NCBI RefSeq assembly: GCF_014696065.1
Contig: NZ_JACJPL010000033.1
Coordinates: 1-48,099, forward strand
Origin: Leptolyngbya sp. FACHB-261
Lineage (GTDB): Bacteria > Cyanobacteriota > Cyanobacteriia > FACHB-261
Reading direction: 5' to 3'
DNA: 48,099 nt
Under the pieces are notes generated by a model that was given only the letters and a program-made list of their open reading frames with translations, did not search any database and was not told where the DNA came from. Shown in pieces: positions 32,752-42,320 of the stretch (within the stretch, counting starts at the first letter, position 1; the number at the start of each line of letters is the position of its first letter). Position numbers and translations under genes: made by a program.

Positions 32752-34860
32752 ATGACTATTTGGGCACTTTCATTTACCAACACTTTCTTTAGCGAGCTGC
32801 TGAACCTCCCTCAAGCAGTTCAAAAGAAGATTAGCAAAACGCTAAAGGTGCTCGAGACCGATCCGATTTCTGCCCAGGGTGATGCCAAAAAGCTGAAAGG
32901 CTACACCAACAACGTCTACCGAGTTCGCATTGGTGACTACCGCCTGTTCTATAGTTTTGGACAGGGGTGGGTAAAACTGCTCAGCGTTCGTAAGCGAGAC
33001 GAGCGAACCTACGAAATTGAGCTACCCGAAGTAGATGCTCCTCTCCCACCTCCAAAAGAAAGCATTCTTGAACCCCAATACCAAGAGACTCCAGCGGCAG
33101 GGGTGACCGCATCCCAACCCATATCCCTGGCTGAACCAAGTCCTTCTACCGAGAATTCGTCGTCGATTACTACTGCATTGCCAGTCAAACTGACAGACGC
33201 ACTGCTCAAGCAATGGAAAATCCCATCTGAACATTGGCCCGGAATTTTAGCCGCCCCCCACTCTGAAGCACTGCTAGAGCTGCCAATTCCCGATCACTAT
33301 CTCCAGCGCATCATTGATAACCTCTATCCTCGCCCCATTGAGGAGATTATTACTGAGCGTGAGTATGTATTGAAACAGCCAGAGGATCTCGATCGCTTTG
33401 TTGAAGGGAGCCTCACAACATTTCTGCTCAAACTTGATCCAGAACAGGAAAAGCTCAAAGCCTTTGGTAAGCAAGGCCCCATTCTGGTGAAAGGTGGACC
33501 AGGTACTGGAAAATCAACGTTAGCGATCTACCGAGTGCAAGGCCTTCTAGAGCAAGGTTTTAAGCCTGTGCTCTTTACGACCTACACAAAAGCTCTGGTC
33601 ACCTATTCCGAGCAATTGTTATCTCAACTTATTGGGCAATCGCTTGATCAATCGGGAGTAAAAGTCGCAACCGTTGATTCCTTAACTTTTCACTACTACG
33701 TCCAGACCTACGGCAAGCCGATGTTTGCGCGAGATGATCAGTGCCTTGCCCTGCTAGACGTTGCCCTGCAAACAGCCGAAATACCGGCAAAAAATGGTTT
33801 CGATCGCCAGGGTCGCCGTCAGTTCCTAGAAAGGCTTGGACTGCCCTACCTACTTCAGGAAATCCAAGATGTGATTGAAGCCTGGGGAATCACCAGCCTG
33901 GAAGAATACCTGGCTTTAGACCGCCGAGGCAGAGGAACACCCCTCCAGGCAAAATTGCGAGAAGCCCTGTGGAGCATTTACCAAACCTGGCAACACCTCA
34001 TGGAACGGGACGGGTATATCACCTGGTCTCAGCTTCGCTGCAAAGCACTGGAAGTGGTACAGCAACTAGCAGAATCGCCCTACCAAGCCGTTGTAATTGA
34101 TGAAGCCCAAGACTTATCACCCGTTTCTCTCCGATTTCTCCTGGCATTAGTGCCCTCCCTCGAAGGGGTTTACCTCACCGCTGATGCCTCACAGTCCCTA
34201 TACCAGCGTGGTTTTAGCTGGAGGCAAATTCACGCCGACCTGAAGGTGACTGGACGAACGTTGCTGCTAAGGAGGAATTATCGGAATACTGAGCAAATCA
34301 TAACGGCTTGTGCCACGATTTTAGAGGGGACACCTGCCGGGGATACTGAATGTTTGGCTCAAGAGCCGTCTGCCTACCAGGGAGAACTTCCAACCATCAT
34401 CCTGACCGATAGCGTTGAGCAGGAAAGCCGGTTGATCCATTCGTTCTTCATCGAAGCTGCCAAACATTGCCGCTTGCCGCTGCATGGAGGGGCAGTGCTT
34501 TGTCCAAGTATCGCAATGGGGAAAGCGATCGCGCAACGTTTGGTGAAACAGGGGGCAGAAGCACAATTCGTTGCAGGCAATGATATCGATCTAAATGCGA
34601 CGTATATCAAGGTCATGACACTCCACTCTGCCAAAGGCTTGGAATTTCCGTTTGTGGCAGTAGTGGGACTGCGTGAGGGAATACTTCCATATATCAGTGC
34701 AGATCTGCCGGAAGACGAAATGAAGCCTGTTTTAGACGAACAGCGTCGCCTATTCTATGTGGGATGTTCACGAGCTATGCGAGCACTGATTGTCAGCGGT
34801 TCGCGCTCCAGTCCTTCATCGTTTTTAGACGGTCTCTCTGATCCTTATTGGAAAAAGTAG
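32752..34860 (+). CDS. RelE/ParE-like domain fused to a UvrD/Rep superfamily 1 helicase
   Basis: The protein, read from ATG 32752 (an upstream TTG at 32713 adds 13 residues), has about 702 residues. Residues 1-95 match the RelE/ParE toxin fold (LLNLPQAVQKKISKTLKVLE, VYRVRIGDYRLFYSF). A Pro-rich linker follows, then UvrD helicase motifs: KGGPGTGKST (about 247-256), VVIDEAQDLSP (about 446), RRNYRNTEQI, VMTLHSAKGLEFP (about 621) and RRLFYVGCSRAMRAL. Motor functions look intact. The toxin-like part could be an mRNA interferase or a DNA- or ribosome-contact module. It sits between the DUF262 gene and the DUF1998 helicase, same strand. Confidence 0.85.
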   Translation: MTIWALSFTNTFFSELLNLPQAVQKKISKTLKVLETDPISAQGDAKKLKGYTNNVYRVRIGDYRLFYSFGQGWVKLLSVRKRDERTYEIELPEVDAPLPPPKESILEPQYQETPAAGVTASQPISLAEPSPSTENSSSITTALPVKLTDALLKQWKIPSEHWPGILAAPHSEALLELPIPDHYLQRIIDNLYPRPIEEIITEREYVLKQPEDLDRFVEGSLTTFLLKLDPEQEKLKAFGKQGPILVKGGPGTGKSTLAIYRVQGLLEQGFKPVLFTTYTKALVTYSEQLLSQLIGQSLDQSGVKVATVDSLTFHYYVQTYGKPMFARDDQCLALLDVALQTAEIPAKNGFDRQGRRQFLERLGLPYLLQEIQDVIEAWGITSLEEYLALDRRGRGTPLQAKLREALWSIYQTWQHLMERDGYITWSQLRCKALEVVQQLAESPYQAVVIDEAQDLSPVSLRFLLALVPSLEGVYLTADASQSLYQRGFSWRQIHADLKVTGRTLLLRRNYRNTEQIITACATILEGTPAGDTECLAQEPSAYQGELPTIILTDSVEQESRLIHSFFIEAAKHCRLPLHGGAVLCPSIAMGKAIAQRLVKQGAEAQFVAGNDIDLNATYIKVMTLHSAKGLEFPFVAVVGLREGILPYISADLPEDEMKPVLDEQRRLFYVGCSRAMRALIVSGSRSSPSSFLDGLSDPYWKK

Positions 34861-34869
34861 GAAGGTTCT

Positions 34870-37800
34870 ATGAAGGTCCCCGTTCGGTTACACGAGCTGC
34901 TCCAGCAAAGCAATGAAGCTATGAAGCCGTTCTTGATGCTGATTGGGCAGGGCAGTGCCGAGATAGATTGCACTGGAGTAGAATCGCTGGAACCCGAACA
35001 GTTAGACCTTCTCTTTTCTTATGCCCCAGACAATTGGGATATTGCAGACCTCTGGCCCATCATTAATGTCGATACCCTATCCGACAACCTAGCTGCTCAG
35101 TTAGAGCAATGGATTAACCAACGTCGAGGCAGAATACTCGTCCAAGACTTATCTGCAAATCAGCCAGCCGAAACAAGCGATTGCCCCACTCTGGATATTT
35201 TCAATCTTCGCGATGAGGTGATCGGGGATTACCGGAAATACATCGAGAGTTTTCTGAAAATCCGCGACCAGCGAGTGAAAGATTTTGTCGATCGAGAGCT
35301 AGAACGGGGAGAGCTGTGGCCAGACCCGTTGGTGCAGCTTAATCCGTCCTATCGACAAGGAGCTAATATCCCTACCCTTATGAGCGAGGGAATATTGCAT
35401 CCATCCTGCGATCGCTATTTCCCAGACTATGTTTCTAAATACAGCTTTCGGTTACATCAAGAGCAAGCGTTTCGGATCGCGCAGCGCCAAGAACCTTATG
35501 TTCTAACCACTGGAACCGGCTCTGGGAAGAGCATGACGTATGTTATACCCATTTTTGATGACCTGCTGAGAAATCCAGGTGTTAAGGGAGTCCGGGCGAT
35601 TTTGGTCTACCCCATGAATGCCTTAATTAACTCCCAAAAAGAAGAATTCGATAAATTCTTAAGCCAGGTTCCAGGTACGCATATCCGCGTTGAGAAGTAC
35701 ACCGGGCAAGAAAACCTAGCAAAGAAAACAGAGATTCAGAACAACCCACCCCAGATTATTCTGACCAACTACATAATGCTGGAGCTAATGCTCAGCCGTA
35801 ATCAGGAGGAGAAACTAGTTGCATCCCCTGACCTGAAATTCCTGATTCTTGATGAACTGCACACCTACCGGGGTCGTCAGGGTGCAGATGTGGCAATTCT
35901 GATTCGTAAACTGCGACAGCGCTGTGGACAGAAACTGTTGTGCATTGGCACCAGCGCCACGATGTCCACGGAAGGAGCGCGATCGAATCGAAATCAAACC
36001 GTTGCAGCTGTTGCCAGTAAACTCTTTGGCATTGAGGTTAAAGCAGAGAATGTTGTTTATGAAACGTTAGAACGGACGATTCAGCGTCCCGATCCGACAG
36101 TGGATGAACTACGGGAGGCGATCGCCGTAGGACTACCCCCAGAAGAAGAACAAACTTTAGCAGCATTCCGATCGCACCCTCTAGCTGCCTGGATGGAGAT
36201 GGCCTTTGGACTTCAGGAAGAAGAAGGGCACCTAGTTCGACGAACACCCATTTCGCTAGCCACTGGCGCAGCCAAACTCGCTGCAGAAACTCAGACCGAT
36301 GAAGGAGCCTGTCTTGAACTGCTACGGGGGATGTTTTTCTGGGGGAGTAAGACGAAGGGGCTTGCTTTCCGGTTACACCAATTCATTTCCCAAGGGGGAA
36401 GCGTGTATGCCACGACTGAGAAACGGGGCGATCGCTTACTGACCCTCGAAGGGCAATACTCAACAACTGAGGATCGACTGCTCTATCCCCTCGTATTTTG
36501 CCGGGAGTGTGGTCAAGACTATTACCTTGTTCATTACGATCGCGACCAGAACGAAGTAAAGCCACTCCTACCCACGGCCCTGAGTGCTAGCTTGGAAGAC
36601 TCCAATATTCGAGAGGGATACATCACTCTAGATGAACCAGGATTATGGGATGAGAGTGAAGAAGACCGCCTTCCAGATACCTGGTTCAATGAAACAAAGC
36701 GTCAGGGAAGAGTTCCCAAGAAGGAATACGCTGACTTTATTCCTCAGCGGTTGCGGGTGCTGCCGAGTGGTCGAGTCGTTTCATCTCTTTTCGAGGGTAC
36801 GTCTTACTGGTTTACCCCTAAGCCATTCCTGACCTGCTTGAACTGCGGGGTCGTTCACGACAAGAAGAAAAACGAATTTACGAAACTTTCGCGCCTAAGT
36901 AGCGAAGGCAGAAGTACCGCAACAACATTGCTTTGTCTTTCAACTGTGAATCGATTGAAGACGAGCGGAGCAATATCACCACAGGCTCAAAAAATTCTGA
37001 GTTTCACCGATAACCGTCAGGATGCCTCACTCCAGGCAGGCCATTTTAACGACTTCGTGCAAACGAGTTTATTGCGAGCTTCCTTGAACGGTGCGATGCA
37101 AGCTAAGCAAAAACTAACCCATACAGAGTTAGCCCAAGCGGTGGTTGAGCAGATGGGCCTATCTCAGGCAGATTATGCCAAACAGGTTGCAGACTATGGT
37201 CCTGGTAAGCGTCGGAACGAAGAGGCATTTCGCAATCTCATTGAATATCGGCTCTATGAAGATTTGCGAAAAGGCTGGCGGATTGTTCAGCCGAACTTAG
37301 AGCAGTGTGGACTCTTGGGAATTGAATATGAGGGACTTGAAGAAGTCTGTAGAGCAACAGAATTTTGGCAGAAGCACGGGCACCCAATTTTGCTTCAAGC
37401 CAGCTCGGAACAACGCTACGAAGTAGTTCGAGCTGTGCTTGACCAGCTTCGTAAGGATTTAGTGCTGGATGCAGAACTGCTGCAACCACAACGAGTTGAT
37501 CAGCTTAAAAAAGAAGTGCGTCAAGCAATTAAAGATCCGTGGTGTTTTGATGAGTATGAACGTCTCAACGAAGCGCGATGGGCCTCAATCTCAACAGCAA
37601 AGGCAGGTAGAGATGTCATTAAGCTCACAGCACGCAGCAAAATTGGTAAATTTTTGCGCTCTGCCCAAACTTGGACGTGGCGTAACCAAAATATCTCTGA
37701 GGCAGATTATGACGGCTTGATCAAAACTCTCATAGCAGCACTGGCAGACACTGGCTATCTTCTCCAGGAGGGGCAAGATGTCCAAATTCGGATTGATGCG

Positions 37801-40209
37801 ATGATTTGGAGGGCACAGCAAGCCAGCCATATCAAGCCAGACCCGATGACCTCAAAACGATTGCAGGGGACTGAAGATGTGCAGTTAGAGGTCAACCAGT
37901 TTTTCCAGGAGTTCTATGGCAGAAGTGGCCCAAATGTTCACAATATGGAAGGGCGTGAGCATACGGGGCAAGTGAAAAATGAAGATCGACAAAAAAGAGA
38001 AACCCAGTTCAGAAATGGAGAACTTTCAACCCTTTTCTGCTCTCCCACGATGGAGCTTGGAATTGACATCTCAGATCTGAATGTCGTTCACATGCGAAAT
38101 GTACCGCCCAGTCCGGCTAATTACGCCCAACGGAGTGGGCGAGCTGGACGAAGTGGACAGGAGGCATTAGTCATTACCTACGCCTCAGTTGGGAGTGGAC
38201 ATGATCAATACTTCTTCAGGCGACCGGAGCAAATGGTTGCTGGTGTGGTTGTACCGCCTAAGTTAGAGCTAGGAAACCAGGATCTGATCAAATCGCATAT
38301 TCACTCTCTATGGTTGGCTCATACAGGTCTTTACCTTGAGAGTTCAATGAATCAGATCCTCGATCTGGAGGGTAATGGCTACCCACTCAAAGAGATGATC
38401 CGCAACCAGCTCACTTTATCCTCTGATACTTTGGATCGCTGCTTTCAAGCAACAAAGGTCATTTTAGAGGATGCATTCTGTACGGCTGATTTACGACGGG
38501 CGACTTGGTATACAGAAGACTTTCTCCGGCAAGTCATCGAGGATGCACTGACAAGCTTTGATCGAGCCTGCGATCGGTGGCGCAAACTTTACCGCGATGC
38601 AGTCACACAGCTTGAAGCATCCCGGCAAACGATTGATAAAGCCACACGAGGTTTGACGTCTCAGGAAGAGCGAAATAATGCTGAAGCCCAAGAACGGGAA
38701 GCAAAACGACAAATTGACTTATTGGTGGGGCAGACGAATCAAGGCAAGAATCAGTCGCAGTTGGAATTTTACCCTTATCGCTACTTTGCCTCCGAAGGTT
38801 TTCTACCTGGCTATAACTTTCCTCGATTACCAGTACGGGCATACATCCAGGCAGGGGAAGATGGAGAATTTGTTTCCCGACCACGAGTAGTGGCGATTCG
38901 CGAATTTGCACCTCGAAACATTCTCTACTATGAAGGAAGTAAATTTCAAATCTCGAAGACCCGTATTCCTGTAAAGGGTATTGAAAGCGGGTATCAGCGG
39001 GTCGCACTCTGCCCGCAGTGTGGATATTTCCATACAGGGGATGATTGGCAGAGAGACCTATGTGAAAACTGTAATATCAAGATTGCACCGGATAGCTATG
39101 GCAATCCTGCAAAACTCAATCGAGTATTGAGTATGGAGACGATGCTCACTCGACGACGTGAACGAATCACTTGTGATGAGGAAGAACGGCTTAAGTACGG
39201 CTATAACGTCACAACCCACTTCCGCTTTGAACAGCAAAAACGAGAGTTAGCCGTTGTTACTGCCGAAGATGGCACGAAGCTACTGGAGATCACCTATGGC
39301 GATACAGCAAATATTTGGCGGGTTAACCGAGGCTTAAGGAGTAGTCAGGAGAGAGGATTCAAAGTCGATCGTGCAACGGGAACTTGGGGAGATACCAAGA
39401 GTGAGGAGAACCCCGATACGTTGCAAACAGAAGTGCATCTAATGGTTGAGGATGTTTGCAACGTACTTCTCATCAAACCCTTCAACATTCCGATACAGCA
39501 TTCAGATAAGTTCCTGGCTAGTTTCCAATATGCGATGGAAAGAGCTATTCAGGCTGTATATAAACTCGAAGAGAACGAACTCGCATCTGAACGGCTGGGA
39601 CAGGGGCAATATCTTCTATTCTGGGAAGCTTCCGAGGGCGGTGCTGGTGTTCTCTCACAAATACTAGAAAATCCAGCAGCATTCCAAGCATTAGCGAAAG
39701 AAGCTTTAGATATCTGCCACTTTGTTCATGAAAAAGAGAGCTGCACCAAGGCTTGTTATGAATGTCTCCTCTCCTATCGCAATCAATTTGACCATCCACT
39801 ACTCGATCGCCATGCAATCCGTGGATACCTTGATCAACTTACAAAAAGCACAATAAGCCGCCATGTTCAAGGAATGTCCCGTGAGGAACAATACCAGCAA
39901 TTACGAGCACAGACAGATCCAAACTCAGCCTTTGAACGAGAATTTCTCGATGAACTGTACAACCAAGGCATAAAGTTGCCAGACTCAGCCCAAGAACTGA
40001 TCCCAGAGGCTAATGTAAAGCCTGACTTCCTGTACCGAGATGCCAAAGTAGCAATTTTCTGTGACGGTTCAGTTCATGACCATCCTGAACAACAGGAGCA
40101 GGATCGCATTGCCAGGGAGAACCTCAAATATTCTGCTGGATACTACGTTCTTACCTTCCGCTACAACGAAGATTGGAGGGCAAAGTTAAGTGTGTTGAAC
40201 TCCTTTTAA
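34870..40209 (+). CDS. Giant DEAD/DEAH helicase with DUF1998 domain and C-terminal nuclease-like segment
   Basis: The 1779-residue protein has Walker A TTGTGSGKSMTYVIP (about 214-222), LVYPMNALINSQ, DELHTYRG (about 327), KILSFTDNRQDASLQAGHFN, and the C-lobe TMELGIDISDLNVVHMRNVP ... QRSGRAGRSGQ (about 1087). Cys pairs lie near 543, 653 and 1380. DUF1998 ends with the Cys cluster CTKACYECLLSYRNQFDH (about 1624). The last 110 residues (FEREFLDELY ... KPDFLYRDAKVAIFCDGSVH) look like a PD-(D/E)XK/Vsr-type nuclease. It resembles a fused DrmA+DrmB, or DruE of Druantia, with a nuclease replacing DrmC. GAAGG precedes the ATG. Intact. Confidence 0.82.
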   Translation: MKVPVRLHELLQQSNEAMKPFLMLIGQGSAEIDCTGVESLEPEQLDLLFSYAPDNWDIADLWPIINVDTLSDNLAAQLEQWINQRRGRILVQDLSANQPAETSDCPTLDIFNLRDEVIGDYRKYIESFLKIRDQRVKDFVDRELERGELWPDPLVQLNPSYRQGANIPTLMSEGILHPSCDRYFPDYVSKYSFRLHQEQAFRIAQRQEPYVLTTGTGSGKSMTYVIPIFDDLLRNPGVKGVRAILVYPMNALINSQKEEFDKFLSQVPGTHIRVEKYTGQENLAKKTEIQNNPPQIILTNYIMLELMLSRNQEEKLVASPDLKFLILDELHTYRGRQGADVAILIRKLRQRCGQKLLCIGTSATMSTEGARSNRNQTVAAVASKLFGIEVKAENVVYETLERTIQRPDPTVDELREAIAVGLPPEEEQTLAAFRSHPLAAWMEMAFGLQEEEGHLVRRTPISLATGAAKLAAETQTDEGACLELLRGMFFWGSKTKGLAFRLHQFISQGGSVYATTEKRGDRLLTLEGQYSTTEDRLLYPLVFCRECGQDYYLVHYDRDQNEVKPLLPTALSASLEDSNIREGYITLDEPGLWDESEEDRLPDTWFNETKRQGRVPKKEYADFIPQRLRVLPSGRVVSSLFEGTSYWFTPKPFLTCLNCGVVHDKKKNEFTKLSRLSSEGRSTATTLLCLSTVNRLKTSGAISPQAQKILSFTDNRQDASLQAGHFNDFVQTSLLRASLNGAMQAKQKLTHTELAQAVVEQMGLSQADYAKQVADYGPGKRRNEEAFRNLIEYRLYEDLRKGWRIVQPNLEQCGLLGIEYEGLEEVCRATEFWQKHGHPILLQASSEQRYEVVRAVLDQLRKDLVLDAELLQPQRVDQLKKEVRQAIKDPWCFDEYERLNEARWASISTAKAGRDVIKLTARSKIGKFLRSAQTWTWRNQNISEADYDGLIKTLIAALADTGYLLQEGQDVQIRIDAMIWRAQQASHIKPDPMTSKRLQGTEDVQLEVNQFFQEFYGRSGPNVHNMEGREHTGQVKNEDRQKRETQFRNGELSTLFCSPTMELGIDISDLNVVHMRNVPPSPANYAQRSGRAGRSGQEALVITYASVGSGHDQYFFRRPEQMVAGVVVPPKLELGNQDLIKSHIHSLWLAHTGLYLESSMNQILDLEGNGYPLKEMIRNQLTLSSDTLDRCFQATKVILEDAFCTADLRRATWYTEDFLRQVIEDALTSFDRACDRWRKLYRDAVTQLEASRQTIDKATRGLTSQEERNNAEAQEREAKRQIDLLVGQTNQGKNQSQLEFYPYRYFASEGFLPGYNFPRLPVRAYIQAGEDGEFVSRPRVVAIREFAPRNILYYEGSKFQISKTRIPVKGIESGYQRVALCPQCGYFHTGDDWQRDLCENCNIKIAPDSYGNPAKLNRVLSMETMLTRRRERITCDEEERLKYGYNVTTHFRFEQQKRELAVVTAEDGTKLLEITYGDTANIWRVNRGLRSSQERGFKVDRATGTWGDTKSEENPDTLQTEVHLMVEDVCNVLLIKPFNIPIQHSDKFLASFQYAMERAIQAVYKLEENELASERLGQGQYLLFWEASEGGAGVLSQILENPAAFQALAKEALDICHFVHEKESCTKACYECLLSYRNQFDHPLLDRHAIRGYLDQLTKSTISRHVQGMSREEQYQQLRAQTDPNSAFEREFLDELYNQGIKLPDSAQELIPEANVKPDFLYRDAKVAIFCDGSVHDHPEQQEQDRIARENLKYSAGYYVLTFRYNEDWRAKLSVLNSF

Positions 40210-40362
40210 TCGAAGCTAATCCCAGAAGTGAAAAGCCTTTGATACCGATAGGCATTGAGCACCTAGGTAAAACATTTAAAATTTGCTGTTGAATGTTCTG
40301 CTAAAAAGAAGTACATTCTTCCTTTCAAAACTAGGAATCTTGTGGACTAGGCGTTCTTAGCT

Positions 40363-41028
40363 CTATCCAGCGTAAGCATTAAGTTCATCAGGGGCTGGGC
40401 TATCTTCTCCATAAATTGCCCGCTCCTCAAGACGTCGTTCTCTTCTTATCTGCCTCATGACAGCTCGCCTTTCTTGGGCCGCTTGCCTGCGTTCCTGTGT
40501 GCAGTTTTGCGCTTGTAGTACAGTCTCAACTCCTGTAGGACCTGCAGTAAGCATTGAGCCAGGTGAGGCAAAGACTGAACTCTTTGGTAGTTTCTCTTTG
40601 TGCTTCATCGCTGCTTCCATTGCTGTTTGCACCCACTGCTGCTCATGCACCTGAGCCTGACGCAGGTTCTGCAACTCAGCTTGGTGAATCGCTTCACAAT
40701 CCTCTGGACTCACAAACTCGTCCATTGTTCCTCCAGCAAAGCGAGGCATAGAGCTTGTCTCTCGAATCCTGGTCTGCGGGTTGACCTGCTCAAACTCTAT
40801 CCACAATCCACCGCAGGCAGACCGCTGGCAGCGGATGGGCGGTTCAAAGGTCTCATAGTTAGCAAAGTCCGGTCCCAGATACTTACGCACGTTCAGAGGT
40901 GAAATTCGTCCAGTGTCGTAGCAGCATAGGCAGCACCAGCTCAGAGACGTAGAGCTTCTCGAATGAGGCTGAGGCTGCTGAATCTGCTCAAACGGGTGGG
41001 TCTGCTTGCGGCGGTATTGTCCCAGCAT
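40363..41028 (-). CDS. Hypothetical plasmid protein with a Cys-rich motif
   Basis: A 221-residue protein. The N-terminal part has a CCLCCYDTGRISPLNVRKYL motif and later RCQRSACGGLW, a possible zinc site of four cysteines. The rest is Gln/Arg-rich helix (QERRQAAQERRAVMRQIRRE). Its ATG overlaps the stop of the RepA-like gene by one base (TGATG), so it is translated with it. Possible accessory replication or primosome factor; no family recognised. Confidence 0.6.
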   Translation of the reverse strand: MLGQYRRKQTHPFEQIQQPQPHSRSSTSLSWCCLCCYDTGRISPLNVRKYLGPDFANYETFEPPIRCQRSACGGLWIEFEQVNPQTRIRETSSMPRFAGGTMDEFVSPEDCEAIHQAELQNLRQAQVHEQQWVQTAMEAAMKHKEKLPKSSVFASPGSMLTAGPTGVETVLQAQNCTQERRQAAQERRAVMRQIRRERRLEERAIYGEDSPAPDELNAYAG

Positions 41029-42197
41029 CAGAGCAAGCCTCGCTTGTTCACAAAACGGGCAAAGCGAGCGCGCTCCTGATTGATAGCGTTGGGCTGGCTA
41101 GGGTCATGAACAAAGGGTTGATACTGCAATTGCCTGAATTCAGCCAGCCACTGCTCAAAGCGAGGGTCTGCTGTCCAGTCGTAATTAGGAGAGGCACTAG
41201 AGACCTGAGCTGCGGAGTTAGGTTCAGAGGGTTGAGTAGCAGGTTGACCTGCTTTGAAACTGAGCCAGTCGCGATGGTTCGGGTCAAGGGCAATAGACTG
41301 AACCACCTTGGCTAGATACCCCTCGCCCTTGTCAGGGTAGTGCCCGCGCAGCCATTGATTGAGAGCCTGGAACTGAGCAGCATCAACCCAAGGGCCATCC
41401 AGTAGACCAGGAGCAATTCGCCTTTGTACCGCTGCCTGTGCTCTCTCCTGCTGCAGGGCTAAAAGGGCTGGCGCTCCGACTGCCTGAGCTTGTTGATAAT
41501 AGGCTTGAACAACGTCTTGGCTAGCCGCTACAGGAGTTTGGAGTCTGGAAGGGGTTCGAGAGGCTGAGGGGGGTTCTTGATCGTTCGATTCCAATCTCTC
41601 TTTCTGCAGTTCGGTTTGAGCTAGCGGCTTCGCCTGTGAGAGGGGTAGGGGAGAGAGAACTTGTTGGGATTGCCTGAATGGGAATTCCTTATAGGGATTA
41701 CCTTTGTTTGGTGGATCCACTACCACTCCTCCTGGTGGATCCACCACCACCCCTCCTGGTGAATCTGCTACCACCCCCCTAGTGTTTCCCAAACGGCTAG
41801 TGGCTGCACTACCAGTCGTAGATCTGCGACGGATGGTGGATTTAGGGCAAGGTCTCAGTTCCTCAACTTGCTCTGGATGGCACCAAGAGCTATTGTCAGT
41901 AGGGCGATAGATCAGGGAGTAACCCGCGCCTTGGCTATCATCTTTTTCCAACAGTCCAAAAGCACACAAGGCGCGAAGAGCATCTCTCACTTTGTCCTCG
42001 CTCATCTTGCAAGTTTTCGCCATTCTGGGAATGCTTTCGTAAGCCCTACCTCTACGCACAATTCGGGCGTAGATTCTGAACTCAAAAGGATCTAAACCAT
42101 AGTCATCTAAATTACTTGGAACAAACAGCTTGTACAGGTTTTCCTGTCTGGATCGTTCAGCAATTGGATTTGGCAGAATCTGGAGAGTTTGCATCAT
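41028..42197 (-). CDS. RepA/DnaD-like plasmid replication initiator candidate
   Basis: About 390 residues (ATG 42197; GTG 42218 also possible). Residues of about 20-95 are a winged-helix domain as in plasmid and phage replication initiators (LDPFEFRIYARIVRRGRAYE; MAKTCKMSEDKVRDALRALC). A low-complexity linker with the repeat GGVVVDPP follows, then a helical C-terminal region (QWLRGHYPDKGEGYLAKVVQ; RFEQWLAEFRQLQY). This layout is common in cyanobacterial plasmid replication proteins. It is coupled to the downstream Cys-rich gene. I see no clear iterons adjacent. Confidence 0.65.
   Translation of the reverse strand: MMQTLQILPNPIAERSRQENLYKLFVPSNLDDYGLDPFEFRIYARIVRRGRAYESIPRMAKTCKMSEDKVRDALRALCAFGLLEKDDSQGAGYSLIYRPTDNSSWCHPEQVEELRPCPKSTIRRRSTTGSAATSRLGNTRGVVADSPGGVVVDPPGGVVVDPPNKGNPYKEFPFRQSQQVLSPLPLSQAKPLAQTELQKERLESNDQEPPSASRTPSRLQTPVAASQDVVQAYYQQAQAVGAPALLALQQERAQAAVQRRIAPGLLDGPWVDAAQFQALNQWLRGHYPDKGEGYLAKVVQSIALDPNHRDWLSFKAGQPATQPSEPNSAAQVSSASPNYDWTADPRFEQWLAEFRQLQYQPFVHDPSQPNAINQERARFARFVNKRGLL
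41710..41780. repeat. 24-bp tandem repeat encoding GGVVVDPP
   Basis: Three units start at 41710, 41734 and 41758; the third is diverged and shortened. They encode the linker of the RepA-like protein and contain GGATCC twice. Copy number could vary by slippage. Confidence 0.7.
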
Positions 42198-42320
42198 GTT
42201 ACTGTCTCGATAATTCACAAGAAATGCTAGAGAAAACGATGCTCATTCTTGCTAGGAGCACTGTGGAATAGTTCTGGCAGGAAACTTACAGATCCTTGTG
42301 CTGAAAGGTGGCAGTTTCAA

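Larger units (their letters stand above)
25268..36435. repeat. Ten HIP1 octamers (GCGATCGC) confined to the defence island
   Basis: Copies start at 25268, 25526, 26563, 26792, 27671, 32716, 34525, 35408, 36118 and 36428. I find none in the 25 kb to the left or the 11 kb to the right. HIP1 is abundant in many cyanobacterial chromosomes, so its restriction to this segment points to a different origin. Confidence 0.75.
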
